Below, piece after piece: positions 18,479-28,078 of a DNA stretch of 64,000 nt (its first letter is position 1; the number at the start of each line of letters is the position of its first letter). The stretch spans positions 248,001 through 312,000 of the forward strand of contig CAVQYQ010000006.1 in NCBI GenBank assembly GCA_963718195.1, given 5' to 3'. The translations under genes were made by a program, and so were the position numbers. The notes beneath the pieces were generated by a model that had not been told where the DNA came from, did no database searches, and was given only the letters and a program-made list of their open reading frames with translations. This stretch comes from MADRE3 sp963718195. GTDB lineage: Bacteria > Desulfobacterota > Desulfobulbia > Desulfobulbales > Desulfocapsaceae.

Positions 18479-19423
18479 ATGGGTGTAACAACTGCTTTAG
18501 AATGGCTGAGCTCCTGTTCCGGATGTGAAATTGCTGTTTTGAATATTGGCGAACCACTGGTGGCGATTTTGACAGAACATCTTGATATTGTCCACGCCCC
18601 GGTGATTATGGATCACAAGTATTATGGTCAGTGTGGCGACGAGGGAGAGCACTTGAATATTCCGGAAGCTGTCGTCGGTATTGTAACCGGCGGTGTTTCC
18701 AATGAAGAGCATATGGAAGTGCTTGAGGAAATGAGGAAAAAATGCAAGATCCTCATCGCTCTTGGTACCTGTGCAACCCAAGGTGGTATTCCTGCCTTGA
18801 TGAATGGACAGGATGGTGAGAAAAGTTTCGATGAAATCTACCAGACCGCATCCACAGATCCCGGCGCGACGAGGCCGGACGAGGGTGTCCCCGTACTGCT
18901 TGATCGGACCTATGCCCTGGACGAGAAGGTAAAAATTGACTTGCAGCTTCCCGGCTGTCCGCCAAACCCGGAACACATTGCCGAGGTAATCATGTCTCTG
19001 TTGGAAAACCGTGACCCGGTTTTACCGACCAAGAGTGTTTGTGATACCTGCCCGACCCGAAGAGAGGGTAAAGGAGAGGTCAGCACGGTTAAACGGTTTG
19101 TTGAAAATGCTGCATTTGATCCCGATAAACCGATCAGTGAGATGCGTTGTCTTCTTGAGCAGGGTTTCCTGTGCATGGGGCCGGTTACCGCTGCGGGATG
19201 TTCCAAGCGTGGGGCGCCAAGCTGTATCGAGGCACGAGTGCCCTGTCGGGGCTGCTTCGGTTCGGTACGTCCAAAAGGAAACCAGCTGCTTGATATGATG
19301 AATGCGCTGGCCAGTAACGGCATTGATTTTACCTCTGTTGTTGATCGTCGGTCGATCCAGCGGTTCAGCGGGGCACATGGCAATCTGCGGCCAGCAAGGC
19401 AGGCAGTGAAGGAGGATGTATAA
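18479..19423 (+). CDS. mvhG: F420-non-reducing-type hydrogenase small subunit
   Basis: The 314-residue protein has the small-subunit proximal-cluster motif SCSGCE at residue 13, the LGTCATQGGIPA stretch and LPGCPPNPEHI, and C-terminal cysteine clusters (CLLEQGFLCMGPVTAAGC; CIEARVPCRGCFG). No twin-arginine signal is present, so it is cytoplasmic, as expected of a group 3c enzyme. It relays electrons from the NiFe(Se) site to MvhD. GGGAGG precedes the ATG by 5 nt, and the stop is followed after one base by mvhA. Confidence 0.93.
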   Translation: MGVTTALEWLSSCSGCEIAVLNIGEPLVAILTEHLDIVHAPVIMDHKYYGQCGDEGEHLNIPEAVVGIVTGGVSNEEHMEVLEEMRKKCKILIALGTCATQGGIPALMNGQDGEKSFDEIYQTASTDPGATRPDEGVPVLLDRTYALDEKVKIDLQLPGCPPNPEHIAEVIMSLLENRDPVLPTKSVCDTCPTRREGKGEVSTVKRFVENAAFDPDKPISEMRCLLEQGFLCMGPVTAAGCSKRGAPSCIEARVPCRGCFGSVRPKGNQLLDMMNALASNGIDFTSVVDRRSIQRFSGAHGNLRPARQAVKEDV

Positions 19424-19424
19424 G

Positions 19425-20873
19425 ATGGGAAAAGTTCTGAATATTCAGCCAGTATCCCGCATTGAAGGGCATGCAAGGATTTCTGTGCACCTCAACGATG
19501 ATGGAAATGTTGAAGATGCATTCATGAGCCTGATGTCGCTTCGCGGATTTGAAAAATTTATTGAAGGCCGTCCGGCAGAGGAAGTTCCCCGCATCGTTAA
19601 CCGTATTTGCGGTATCTGTCCGTGGATGCACCACACCGCCTCTAATAAAGCGGTCGATGGTTGCTTCGGTGTCACTCCGACACCTGCCGGGCACAAGCTG
19701 CGCGAACTGCTCCAGGTTATGGCTCACATCAATGACAAGATTCTGCATTTCTTTTTTCTCGCCGCTCCTGATTTTGTGCTGGGGCCGGATGCCGATTATT
19801 CCGTGAGGAATGTGATGGGCGTGGTGAAAGCAGCCCCTGAGCTGGCAACCCAGGTTGTTAAAATGCGACAACTCGGGCAGATGATGATTGATCGATTCGC
19901 AGGTAAAGCGATCCACCCAATTGCCGCAGTCGTTGGAGGGTTTTCCAAACCGCTTCCGGAAGCGGAGCGGCAGGCGATGTTGAAGGATACCCAGACATTG
20001 CTCGATTTCAGCCTGTTTTCACTCGATTTTGCCAAGAATAATGTCTTTAACAAATACCTCGACGTGATTGGCGAACTCGGTGTCATTACTACCGGCTTTC
20101 TCGGGACAGTGGACCGGGAGGACGGATCTTTCAGGATTTATGATGGAAAGCAGCGGCTGATGAAAGCTGATGGGTCATACGTTGACTTCGAAGGTGAAGA
20201 TTACCTTGACTATATCGGTGAGCATGTCGAGCCGTGGGGATATGGAAAAATGCCCTATGCAAAATCATGGGATGAGGGATTTTCCCTGGACCTGGATGCC
20301 CCAAAAGGTATCTACAGGGCCAACACGCTCGCCCGGATAAATGTCTGTGACCAGATGGCAACGCCAAGAGCCCAGGAGGCACTGGAGGAGTTCAGGAGCG
20401 CTTTCGGGAGGCCTGCACAGGCAACGCTACTCTACCACTACGCCCGCCTCATAGAGCTGATATACGCCTGTGAGAGAACGATGGAGTTGCTTAATTGGGA
20501 AGGGATCACCGATACGGATGTCAGGGCTAAAGTGGAACCAAAGGCCGGGCGGGGTGTGGGTATCGTCGAGGCTCCCCGTGGGACCTTGATTCATGATTAT
20601 AGTACCGATGAGAACGGATGTATTGAGGATGCAAATCTTATTGTCGGGACCACTCACAATATCGGACCGATGAACATGAGCGTGAAACAGGCCGCGACTT
20701 CTTTGATTAAAGATGGCAACTATGATCAGGGTATCCTCAACAAGGTGGAAATGGCCGTAAGGGCCTACGATCCCTGAATGTCGTGTGCTACGCACCGCCT
20801 GGATGGCGGCATCCCACTGGCATTGGACATCGTAGATGCAAAAGGCAACCTGATTGATACCATTAAAAACTGA
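19425..20873 (+). CDS. mvhA: selenoprotein: [NiFeSe] hydrogenase large subunit, group 3c
   Basis: Read through TGA at 20775-20777 (residue 451, Sec) this is a 482-residue large subunit. The N-terminal L1 motif is RICGICPWMH; the C-terminal motif is DP-U-MSCATH, where NiFe enzymes have DPCxxCxxH. Sec thus takes the position of a terminal nickel ligand, as in [NiFeSe] hydrogenases and methanogen VhuU. After the His are 25 residues (starting RLDGG) that a maturation protease would remove. The start is ATG at 19425 with AAGGAGG 9 nt upstream; an ATG at 19416 overlaps that site. Stopping at 20777 would delete half of the active site. Confidence 0.92.
20775..20809 (+). promoter_or_regulatory. Sec UGA codon and SECIS hairpin in mvhA
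   Basis: TGA at 20775-20777 is followed by a perfect 5-bp GC-rich stem, CCGCC (20795-20799) with GGCGG (20805-20809), and the loop TGGAT (20800-20804). The first loop G is 26 nt after the T of TGA, matching the mvhD element in spacing and loop. Confidence 0.78.
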
Positions 20874-21070
20874 CAGACATAGAGTTCTCACAGTGTTTCC
20901 GCTGTGTTCGGGCAAGATGGGCACAGCTCTCTCCCTTGACGACAGCCTCTTTTTCAGTTATCAAAGGATTATCGGTCAGATATGTGGTACTGATCAGGAT
21001 CTCCGGGTTGTCTCCTCAAGTCGATGTGAAACGATGTCAACGCTGATATCCCAGCAAATGGAGATTTGAC

Positions 21071-21322
21071 ATGGCAGAAAAAACAAGAAGAGCTGGTCGC
21101 CCACAGGTCCGGGCAGAAAACCCCAGTGGGGCCTGTGGTAATGTCGACCATATGACCATTGATGAGCTGAAGGCGCGGGCAGTTGGTGAAAATTTTGACG
21201 GCAGTTGCCCGGCATGCGGCATGTTCCACCTGACCCGAGCAGATATAGATAAGATTGTTTCAGAGAAGATAAGTGAAACTGAGCATTATGCTGAGATGAA
21301 AAGAGAGGCGGAGCAGGCCTGA
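21071..21322 (+). CDS. small CxxC protein in the hydrogenase operon
   Basis: The 83-residue protein is basic at its N-terminus and holds a lone Cys (GACGN), a CPACGMFHLTR motif (CxxC followed by His) near residue 49 and a helical, charged C-terminus. I do not recognise the family. It lies between mvhA and hypD on the same strand with GGAG 8 nt before its ATG, so it is probably part of the operon. A metal-binding accessory or maturation role is possible but unproven. The 197 nt between it and mvhA contain no gene I can support. Confidence 0.6.
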   Translation: MAEKTRRAGRPQVRAENPSGACGNVDHMTIDELKARAVGENFDGSCPACGMFHLTRADIDKIVSEKISETEHYAEMKREAEQA

Positions 21323-21401
21323 TCCTTGGCAGAAATGTCTCCTTGATTATTTTACGGCAGATACTCAGCTGTTGTCTGCGGTAGAATAAGAGGTCGAGCG
21401 T

Positions 21402-22493
21402 ATGATTAGCCGGAAAGAGCAAAACGATACCTCTGTTCCTGCTCTGCTGATTGAGGAGTTACAAGCGCTGGTGGACCGTCCGGTTCGTGTGATGGTTGTC
21501 TGCGGTACTCAGACCAGGGCCATGCTGAAATATGGGCTTGATGATCTCCTGCCGGAAAACCTTGATATTGTCTCGGGACCGGGATGTTCAGTGTGTGTCA
21601 TGCCTGCAGGGCATATTGACGCATTTGTCAAGATTGGTCTTCAACCTGACGTCATAACGGCGACCTGTGAAGACCTACTGCGTGTTCCAGGTAGCAGGGA
21701 CTCTCTTGAAACAATAAGAAAAAAGGGTGCCCGTGTTGAAGTGGTTGATGCCCCAATGGAGGCACTTGACCTTGCCAGGAAATTTCCTGATAAAATCGTT
21801 GTTTTTACCGCCGTGGGCTTTGAAGGGGCTGCGCCTGACGTAGCAGAATCAATCCTTGAAGCAGCCAGTGAAGGAATTGATAATTTCTGTGTTATTCCGT
21901 CGATTCGACTTCTTCCTCCATCACTTGATAACCTGCTGCGGGATCCTGATCTGAATATTCGAGGGTTGCTCTGCTCGGCGCATGTTGAGTCAATCACCGA
22001 CACCGAAGCCTACACCGATCTCGCCAGAAGGCACCATCTCGCCTGTGCGGTTGCTGGATTTGATATCGTCGAGATACTCAAGGGGCTTATATCAATTGTA
22101 AAGCAGATCGGTACCGGAAAATATGACAATAAGAATCCGTTTGCCGGAATAACCTCGAAGGAGGAAAATGCACTGACCCAGGAAATGCTCTCGGAGGTTT
22201 TCTTTGCAGTGGAAACTGACTGGAGAGGACTTGGCAGTATAGAAGGAAGCGGGTTTGTCATTCGCGATGAACTTTCGCTCTACGATGCTGTTAAGCGATT
22301 TAATATACGTTTCAGAAAGGGAGCGGAAGAGATTCAATGCAATTGTGCCGAGATAATCTCGGGGCGCGGCACCCCGAACGATTGTCCGTCTTTTGGTATT
22401 TCCTGCACATCCCGTCATCCTGTCGGACCGTGTATGGTCGCCCAGGAAGGAATCTGTGCATCGTATTTCCGTTACACCTTCGGCAGGATCTAG
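21402..22493 (+). CDS. hypD: hydrogenase Fe-cyanide ligand assembly protein HypD
   Basis: The 363-residue protein matches HypD: MVVCGTQTRA (the conserved CGTH-like site, here CGTQ), GPGCSVCVMP, PDVITATCEDLLRVPGS, FTAVGFEGAAP, and the cysteine cluster region near the C-terminus (GISCTSRHPVGPCMV). HypD works with HypC and HypE to place CN and CO on the iron of the NiFe site. It is last in the Hdr-Mvh operon. No other hyp genes are in the window, so HypABCEF must be encoded elsewhere. Confidence 0.93.
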   Translation: MISRKEQNDTSVPALLIEELQALVDRPVRVMVVCGTQTRAMLKYGLDDLLPENLDIVSGPGCSVCVMPAGHIDAFVKIGLQPDVITATCEDLLRVPGSRDSLETIRKKGARVEVVDAPMEALDLARKFPDKIVVFTAVGFEGAAPDVAESILEAASEGIDNFCVIPSIRLLPPSLDNLLRDPDLNIRGLLCSAHVESITDTEAYTDLARRHHLACAVAGFDIVEILKGLISIVKQIGTGKYDNKNPFAGITSKEENALTQEMLSEVFFAVETDWRGLGSIEGSGFVIRDELSLYDAVKRFNIRFRKGAEEIQCNCAEIISGRGTPNDCPSFGISCTSRHPVGPCMVAQEGICASYFRYTFGRI

Positions 22494-22514
22494 ATATTTC
22501 TGCCAGGCAATGGG

Positions 22515-22537
22515 CTGATAAGCTGATCGCTTATCAG
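22515..22537 (+). terminator. stem-loop after hypD, possible terminator
   Basis: A perfect 9-bp stem (CTGATAAGC with GCTTATCAG) and a 5-nt loop TGATC begin 22 nt after the hypD stop. A second short hairpin (GAAGT/ACTTC) follows at once, but there is only a weak T-tract, so intrinsic termination is not certain. Confidence 0.45.
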
Positions 22538-22586
22538 AAGTGACACTTCTTTGTTAATGGGTATCCGGGAACCGGCCCTCTCCCGA

Positions 22587-22928
22587 TCAGTTTGACGTGT
22601 CCTGCGTATCATCTCCGGGCAGAGGTTCGTGGCGTATCACATATTCAGTCCATGTCCATGGACTGTTCTCGATCTGTGCCCCAATCGTTTTATTCATTCC
22701 ATCTTCTTCTTCCCATATGGGTCGGGCAAGCAGTTTAAAGTGAGTACCGGGTCCGTCGAGTATGACCGAGTAAATGTCAGCAGATTTATCAAGACGTTTT
22801 GGTATGTTTGAGATAGATAATCCGAAACGTGAGATATCCTGGACAGTTCCGGTATAGAATCCTTTTCCGTCCGATATGTCGGCTTGGATATGAGTGATTT
22901 CAATCCGGGGATGTTTTCTTTGGTTCAT
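22587..22928 (-). CDS. PilZ domain protein
   Basis: The 113-residue single-domain protein begins NQRKHPRIEI (an RxxxR-type motif) and has DISRFGLSI (the D/NxSxxG motif) near residue 32, the two elements that bind cyclic di-GMP in PilZ domains. The remainder is beta-rich (ARPIWEEEDG) with an acidic tail. It probably acts as a c-di-GMP effector or adaptor. It stands alone and convergent to hypD. An HD-GYP protein, a putative c-di-GMP phosphodiesterase, is encoded at the far end of the window. Confidence 0.8.
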   Translation of the reverse strand: MNQRKHPRIEITHIQADISDGKGFYTGTVQDISRFGLSISNIPKRLDKSADIYSVILDGPGTHFKLLARPIWEEEDGMNKTIGAQIENSPWTWTEYVIRHEPLPGDDTQDTSN

Positions 22929-23104
22929 CTTGCCACCATTGCATGTTGACCGGTCTGCTTCAGGCTATTGGTCCTTTGAAGCGGTGATTGTGGTCTACCA
23001 TAACAAACATTTCCACTGGTAAAATCTAAATAGGGATAGTCTAAAAGTCAATATCGAGTTTTGAAAATCACGTCAATCCAGGATGATAAAAGATTATCAG
23101 AACA

Positions 23105-23446
23105 TTAAGGCTGATGCGGAAAGAAAAAGTAACTCAGTGAAATAAACAGGCATACCAGGGCAAGAACATCCAGCGTATTACCAAGCCCGCATGGATTCCG
23201 GGATCGGTGCAGGGTTGCCAGCGGGGGAGTGTCCTCCTGATCTTTAAGCTCCAACTTTTTCTGTACCGGGTGGTTAAGGATCTCGCCAATACCCAGAAAC
23301 AGACCAAAAATACCAATCGCCCTGAGCCCTTTGGCCTGATGAATGTCGACGGGAATGGTTGAAAAACTGGCGAGCGCGAGCAGCGCACCGCTCACAATAA
23401 GCAGGATAAAAAAAGAAAGCCGTGCCGTCAGGACCTTTATTCTCAT
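23105..23446 (-). CDS. small integral membrane protein, function unknown
   Basis: The 113-residue protein has three predicted membrane segments: about residues 8-28 (SFFILLIVSGALLALAS), 38-54 (IGIFGLFLGIGEIL) and 90-108 (ALVCLFISLSYFF), with a polar loop between the second and third. ATG at 23446 is preferred over an upstream TTG at 23482, since the hydrophobic helix then lies at the N-terminus; no clear ribosome-binding site decides it. No family is recognised. Confidence 0.6.
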   Translation of the reverse strand: MRIKVLTARLSFFILLIVSGALLALASFSTIPVDIHQAKGLRAIGIFGLFLGIGEILNHPVQKKLELKDQEDTPPLATLHRSRNPCGLGNTLDVLALVCLFISLSYFFFPHQP

Positions 23447-23609
23447 ATATAAATATGTATCACGCTGCTCATGCAACCGCAAGTCTGCAGAAGGTGAGAA
23501 TAGGAATCGTTTTTGTAGATTTTCAACCTGAGATGACGTATGGTTAAGGTCGTTTTGACTTCAGTGAAAAACGCCTTCCAGGCGATTGACGATAGATAAG
23601 GAGATTGAA

Positions 23610-26600
23610 ATGCCCCTTTATAATCGGGAGGATTTCAGGGATAACTGTGGTTTTGGATTAATTGCCCATCTCGAGGGAACGGTGAGCCACCGTCTTGTTC
23701 GCACAGCAATAGCTGCGCTTGACCGCATGGATCATCGAGGTGCAATCGGTGCTGATGGAAAAACCGGTGATGGCTGTGGCCTGCTGCTCCAGAAACCTGA
23801 CTCGTTTTTCCAGGCAATTGCCGGTGAGAACGGTTTCAGTCTGAGCAGTCGCTATGGCGTTGGCATGATTTTCATGGGACATGGGACGGATCGGCAGGCA
23901 TATACTCAGCTTGTGGTTGAAGAAGAACTGAACAGGGAGACCCTGTCGGTTGCCGGGTGGCGGGAGGTACCGGTTGACCCGACCGTGCTTGGCCAGATTG
24001 CCCGGGATTCTCTGCCGGTTATCATGCAGGTCTTCATTAATGGCCCTTTCGGGTGGGGACCGCGGGATTTTGAACGCAGACTTTTCATGGTGAGAAGGCG
24101 GATCGAGAAACGTATTGTTGATGATCCTGACTTTTACATACCCTCATTTTCCAACCTGGTTGTTGTCTACAAGGGGCTCTGTCGTCCCGGTGATTTGCCC
24201 GGATTCTATCTGGATCTCGGGGACCTGCGGATGCAGTCGGCGGTCTGTCTTTTCCATCAACGTTTTTCCACCAACACCCTGCCCCGGTGGAAACTTGCCC
24301 AGCCATTCAGGTACCTTGCTCATAACGGCGAAATCAACACCATTACCAGTAACCGCCAATGGGCAAGAAGCCGAGCCTATAAACTGGAATCTCCGTTGAT
24401 GCCGGACATGAGGGATGCTGCCCCCTATGTCGGAACAATCGGCTCGGATTCGTCATCTCTTGATAATATGCTGGAAACGTTTCTGGCTGGAGGAATGGAC
24501 CTGTTCAGGGCTTTCAGGCTGTTGATCCCGCCTGCCTGGCAAAATCATCCGCAGATGGATGATGATCTGCGAGCCTTCTATGACTTTAATTCAATGCACA
24601 TGGAGCCGTGGGATGGGCCGGCTGGAATTGTCATGAGTGATGGCCGATTTGCGGCATGTGGACTCGATAGAAACGGTTTGAGGCCCGCCAGGTACGTGAT
24701 CACCAGCGATCGGTTGATCACTCTGGCCTCAGAGGTGGGTATCTGGGACTATGCACCTGATGAAGTTGTTGAGAAAGGGAGAGTGGGGCCCGGTGAACTT
24801 CTGGTAATTGATACCATGAATGGCCGCATCTGGAGTTCGTGGGATATCGACAATGAACTCAAGTCACGGCATCCCTACAGGAATTGGCTGGAAAACAACT
24901 CCAGAAGCCTCATTCCAGCGGAACAACTGGATGAGGAGAAGGCGGGAAAGCGGGGGCTTGACGATGACGAGTTATTAACCCGTCAGAAACTCTTTGGTTA
25001 TTCAATCGATGAGCTCGATCAGGTGATCAGAGTACTTGGCGAAACAGGCCGCGAAGCGGTTGCCTCGATGGGTGATGATACGCCGATTGCCGTGCTGTCC
25101 CATAAACCACGGCTGCTGTTCGACTATTTCAGGCAGCAGTTTGCTCAGGTGACAAATCCTCCGATCGACCCGCTCAGGGAACAGCATGTGATGTCGCTTG
25201 CCACCTGTATCGGCAGAGAGCAAAATGTTTTTAATGAGACGATGGGACATGCGAACCGGGTACTTTTCAACTCTCCGATTCTCGTCTACAGTGACATGAC
25301 CCAGTTAAAGGAGTTGGATGAAGAGCACTATCGTCATGTTGTACTTGATCTTGATTATAAACCTGATATCGGCCTTGAGACAGCAATACGACAGCTGGTG
25401 GACAAAGCCGTTGAACAAACTCGGTCAGGTGCGGTTCTGATTATTCTGTCCGATCGGAAAATATCACCTAATCACCTGACAATACCGGCAGCAGCGGCTG
25501 TGGGTGCCGTGCACAACGGACTCGCCGAGAACAATCTACGCTGTGATGCCAACATAATAATCGAGACCGCAGAAGTCCGGGATCCGCACCATTTTGCCGT
25601 ACTCATCGGCTTTGGTGCGACCGCGGTATACCCGTATCTTGTCTATGAGATCCTTGCCAAGATGGTTGAGGACGAAATCATCAAATTATCCGAGCGGACG
25701 GTTATGGTTAACTACCGTCAGGGCATTAACAAGGGGATGCTGAAGATAATGTCCAAGATGGGTATTTCAACCATATCGTCATACCGCTGTTCTCAGCTTT
25801 TTGAAGTGGTCGGCTTATCCTCTGAGGTCGTTGATCTCTGTTTTAAAGGTGTCCCCAGCAGGATCGAGGGTGCCGATTTCAGTGATATTCAGCAGGACAG
25901 TGTAACGCGTGCCCGGTTGGCCTGGAAGTATCACAAGCCGATGATCGCCGCAGGGTTGTACAAATATGTTCACGGCGGAGAATTTCACGCATACAACCCC
26001 GATGTTGTTCAGACCCTCCAGAAATCTGTGCGTAGCGGATCCTGGGACGATTATCAGGTGTATGCTGGGCTGGTGAACAATCGTTCCATATCCAGTCTCA
26101 GAGATATGCTGGTTCTTAAAACCGGCTGCCACTCCATTTCCATTGACGAGGTGGAACAGGAAGAAAATCTCTACCGCCGGTTTGACTCTGCTGCCATGTC
26201 AATAGGAGCCCTGAGCCCAGAGGCACATGAGGCGCTGGCTATCGCCATGAACCGACTTGGCGGATATTCCAACAGCGGAGAGGGAGGAGAGGATTCTGCC
26301 AGGTTTGGAACAGAGCGTGTATCCAAAATAAAGCAGGTCGCTTCAGGTCGCTTCGGCGTAACCCCCGAGTACCTGATGAGTGCGGAAGTCATCCAGATCA
26401 AAGTAGCGCAAGGGGCGAAACCTGGTGAGGGTGGACAGTTGCCCGGGCATAAAGTCTCCTCGATGATCGCAAAACTGCGTCACTCGATGCCCGGTGTTAC
26501 CCTTATTTCCCCGCCACCACACCACGATATCTATTCAATCGAAGACCTGGCACAGCTGATATTTGACCTGAAGCAGATTAACCCCGATGCGCTGATTTCA

Positions 26601-28070
26601 GTAAAACTGGTATCGGAGCCGGGGGTGGGAACGATCGCCACCGGTGTTGCCAAGGGATACGCGGATATGATTACCATCTCTGGATATGATGGCGGTACCG
26701 GAGCCAGTCCCCTGACGTCGGTAAAATATGCCGGTAGCCCTTGGGAACTCGGTCTGGTGGAAACCCAGGCTGCACTTGTAGAAAACGGTTTACGACATAA
26801 GATAAGACTACAGGTCGATGGCGGTTTAAAAAGCGGTCTTGATATTGTCAAGGCGGCTATTCTAGGAGCGGAGAGTTTTGGTTTTGGAACCGGACCGCTT
26901 GTGGCGCTCGGCTGCAAATATCTGCGAATATGTCATCTCAATAATTGTGCCACCGGGGTCGCTACACAGGACGAAACCCTGAGACGTGATCACTTTACTG
27001 GATTGCCCGAAATGGCCATGAACTATTTTCGTTTTCTGGCACGGGAAACGAGGGAGTGGCTGGCGTTTCTGGGGGTAAGAGAATTGACTGATCTTATTGG
27101 CAGAACCGATTTATTGGAGATCACTGCAGGAGAGAACAAAAAACAGGACAAGCTCAGGCTCAAACCGCTTCTCGAGTCTTCTAATCCGCCGGAAGGCAGC
27201 GCAGTTTTTAACCAGATACGAAATCATCCTCATGACAAAGGGGTGCTAAACAGGAAGCTTTTTGAACAATTCTCTGCCGCGGTTACTGATCGAGCAGGTG
27301 GCAGGTGGAGTTGCGGGATCAACAATACCGACCGTGCCCTTGGCGCACGGTTGTCAGGGTTAATTGCCAGGGTACATGGCAACAGGGGAATGGACTCCGA
27401 TCAGATAACTGTTCACCTGCAGGGGACTGCCGGCCAGAGTTTTGGTGTCTGGAATGCCGGAGGCCTGAAGCTGGTGTTAACCGGTGATGCCAATGATTAT
27501 GTGGGCAAGGGCATGGCTGGCGGTATGCTGGTAATCAAGCCCCCTGCCGGAGTTGCCTACGAGTCTCACCAGGCGGTGATAATCGGTAATACCTGCCTCT
27601 ACGGTGCGACCGGCGGTCGACTGTATGCTGCAGGCAAAGCGGGTGAGCGTTTCGGTGTCAGAAACTCAGGCGCTCGGGCGGTCGTCGAGGGTATTGGAGA
27701 CAACGGATGTGAGTATATGACCGGAGGGGTTGTTACCATCCTTGGCGAGACCGGCATAAATTTCGGCGCCGGTATGACAGGTGGCTTTGCCTATGTATTC
27801 GATGAATTTGATCATTTTATCGACAAGATTAATCCTGAATTGATTGATGTCCTGCCGATGAAAGAGCAATATCTTCTGAAAGAGCACCTGAGGGGAATAA
27901 TCAGTGCTCACTATACCGAGACAGAGAGTTCACGGGCGGAGATGATCCTGGATGATTTCGGCAGTTATTGCGATCGTTTCAAGCTGGTGAAGCCGAAAGG
28001 AATGAGTGCTGAAGATCTGCTTGGAAAACGCGGCCGGTCGGCCACCGAACTCCTGATGACTACCCAATAG
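23610..28070 (+). CDS. gltB: glutamate synthase large subunit
   Basis: The 1486-residue protein has an N-terminal class-II glutaminase domain whose catalytic Cys (DNCGFGLIAHL) becomes N-terminal after removal of about 12 residues, a central domain, an FMN synthase domain with GYDGGTGASPLTS, the [3Fe-4S] motif CKYLRICHLNNCATG, and a C-terminal beta-helix GXGXG domain. ATG at 23610 is chosen over 23586 because AAGGAG lies 6 nt upstream. It transfers glutamine amide nitrogen to 2-oxoglutarate and pairs with gltD, 8 nt downstream. Confidence 0.96.
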   Translation: MPLYNREDFRDNCGFGLIAHLEGTVSHRLVRTAIAALDRMDHRGAIGADGKTGDGCGLLLQKPDSFFQAIAGENGFSLSSRYGVGMIFMGHGTDRQAYTQLVVEEELNRETLSVAGWREVPVDPTVLGQIARDSLPVIMQVFINGPFGWGPRDFERRLFMVRRRIEKRIVDDPDFYIPSFSNLVVVYKGLCRPGDLPGFYLDLGDLRMQSAVCLFHQRFSTNTLPRWKLAQPFRYLAHNGEINTITSNRQWARSRAYKLESPLMPDMRDAAPYVGTIGSDSSSLDNMLETFLAGGMDLFRAFRLLIPPAWQNHPQMDDDLRAFYDFNSMHMEPWDGPAGIVMSDGRFAACGLDRNGLRPARYVITSDRLITLASEVGIWDYAPDEVVEKGRVGPGELLVIDTMNGRIWSSWDIDNELKSRHPYRNWLENNSRSLIPAEQLDEEKAGKRGLDDDELLTRQKLFGYSIDELDQVIRVLGETGREAVASMGDDTPIAVLSHKPRLLFDYFRQQFAQVTNPPIDPLREQHVMSLATCIGREQNVFNETMGHANRVLFNSPILVYSDMTQLKELDEEHYRHVVLDLDYKPDIGLETAIRQLVDKAVEQTRSGAVLIILSDRKISPNHLTIPAAAAVGAVHNGLAENNLRCDANIIIETAEVRDPHHFAVLIGFGATAVYPYLVYEILAKMVEDEIIKLSERTVMVNYRQGINKGMLKIMSKMGISTISSYRCSQLFEVVGLSSEVVDLCFKGVPSRIEGADFSDIQQDSVTRARLAWKYHKPMIAAGLYKYVHGGEFHAYNPDVVQTLQKSVRSGSWDDYQVYAGLVNNRSISSLRDMLVLKTGCHSISIDEVEQEENLYRRFDSAAMSIGALSPEAHEALAIAMNRLGGYSNSGEGGEDSARFGTERVSKIKQVASGRFGVTPEYLMSAEVIQIKVAQGAKPGEGGQLPGHKVSSMIAKLRHSMPGVTLISPPPHHDIYSIEDLAQLIFDLKQINPDALISVKLVSEPGVGTIATGVAKGYADMITISGYDGGTGASPLTSVKYAGSPWELGLVETQAALVENGLRHKIRLQVDGGLKSGLDIVKAAILGAESFGFGTGPLVALGCKYLRICHLNNCATGVATQDETLRRDHFTGLPEMAMNYFRFLARETREWLAFLGVRELTDLIGRTDLLEITAGENKKQDKLRLKPLLESSNPPEGSAVFNQIRNHPHDKGVLNRKLFEQFSAAVTDRAGGRWSCGINNTDRALGARLSGLIARVHGNRGMDSDQITVHLQGTAGQSFGVWNAGGLKLVLTGDANDYVGKGMAGGMLVIKPPAGVAYESHQAVIIGNTCLYGATGGRLYAAGKAGERFGVRNSGARAVVEGIGDNGCEYMTGGVVTILGETGINFGAGMTGGFAYVFDEFDHFIDKINPELIDVLPMKEQYLLKEHLRGIISAHYTETESSRAEMILDDFGSYCDRFKLVKPKGMSAEDLLGKRGRSATELLMTTQ

Positions 28071-28078
28071 GAGCTGAT

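Noticed and set aside
20854..21069. Open frame between mvhA and the small CxxC gene, ending 1 nt before the next ATG
   Set aside because: It overlaps the real end of mvhA, has no ribosome-binding site at its internal ATG (20917) and its translation has no recognisable pattern. It could be a 50-residue peptide but is not supported.
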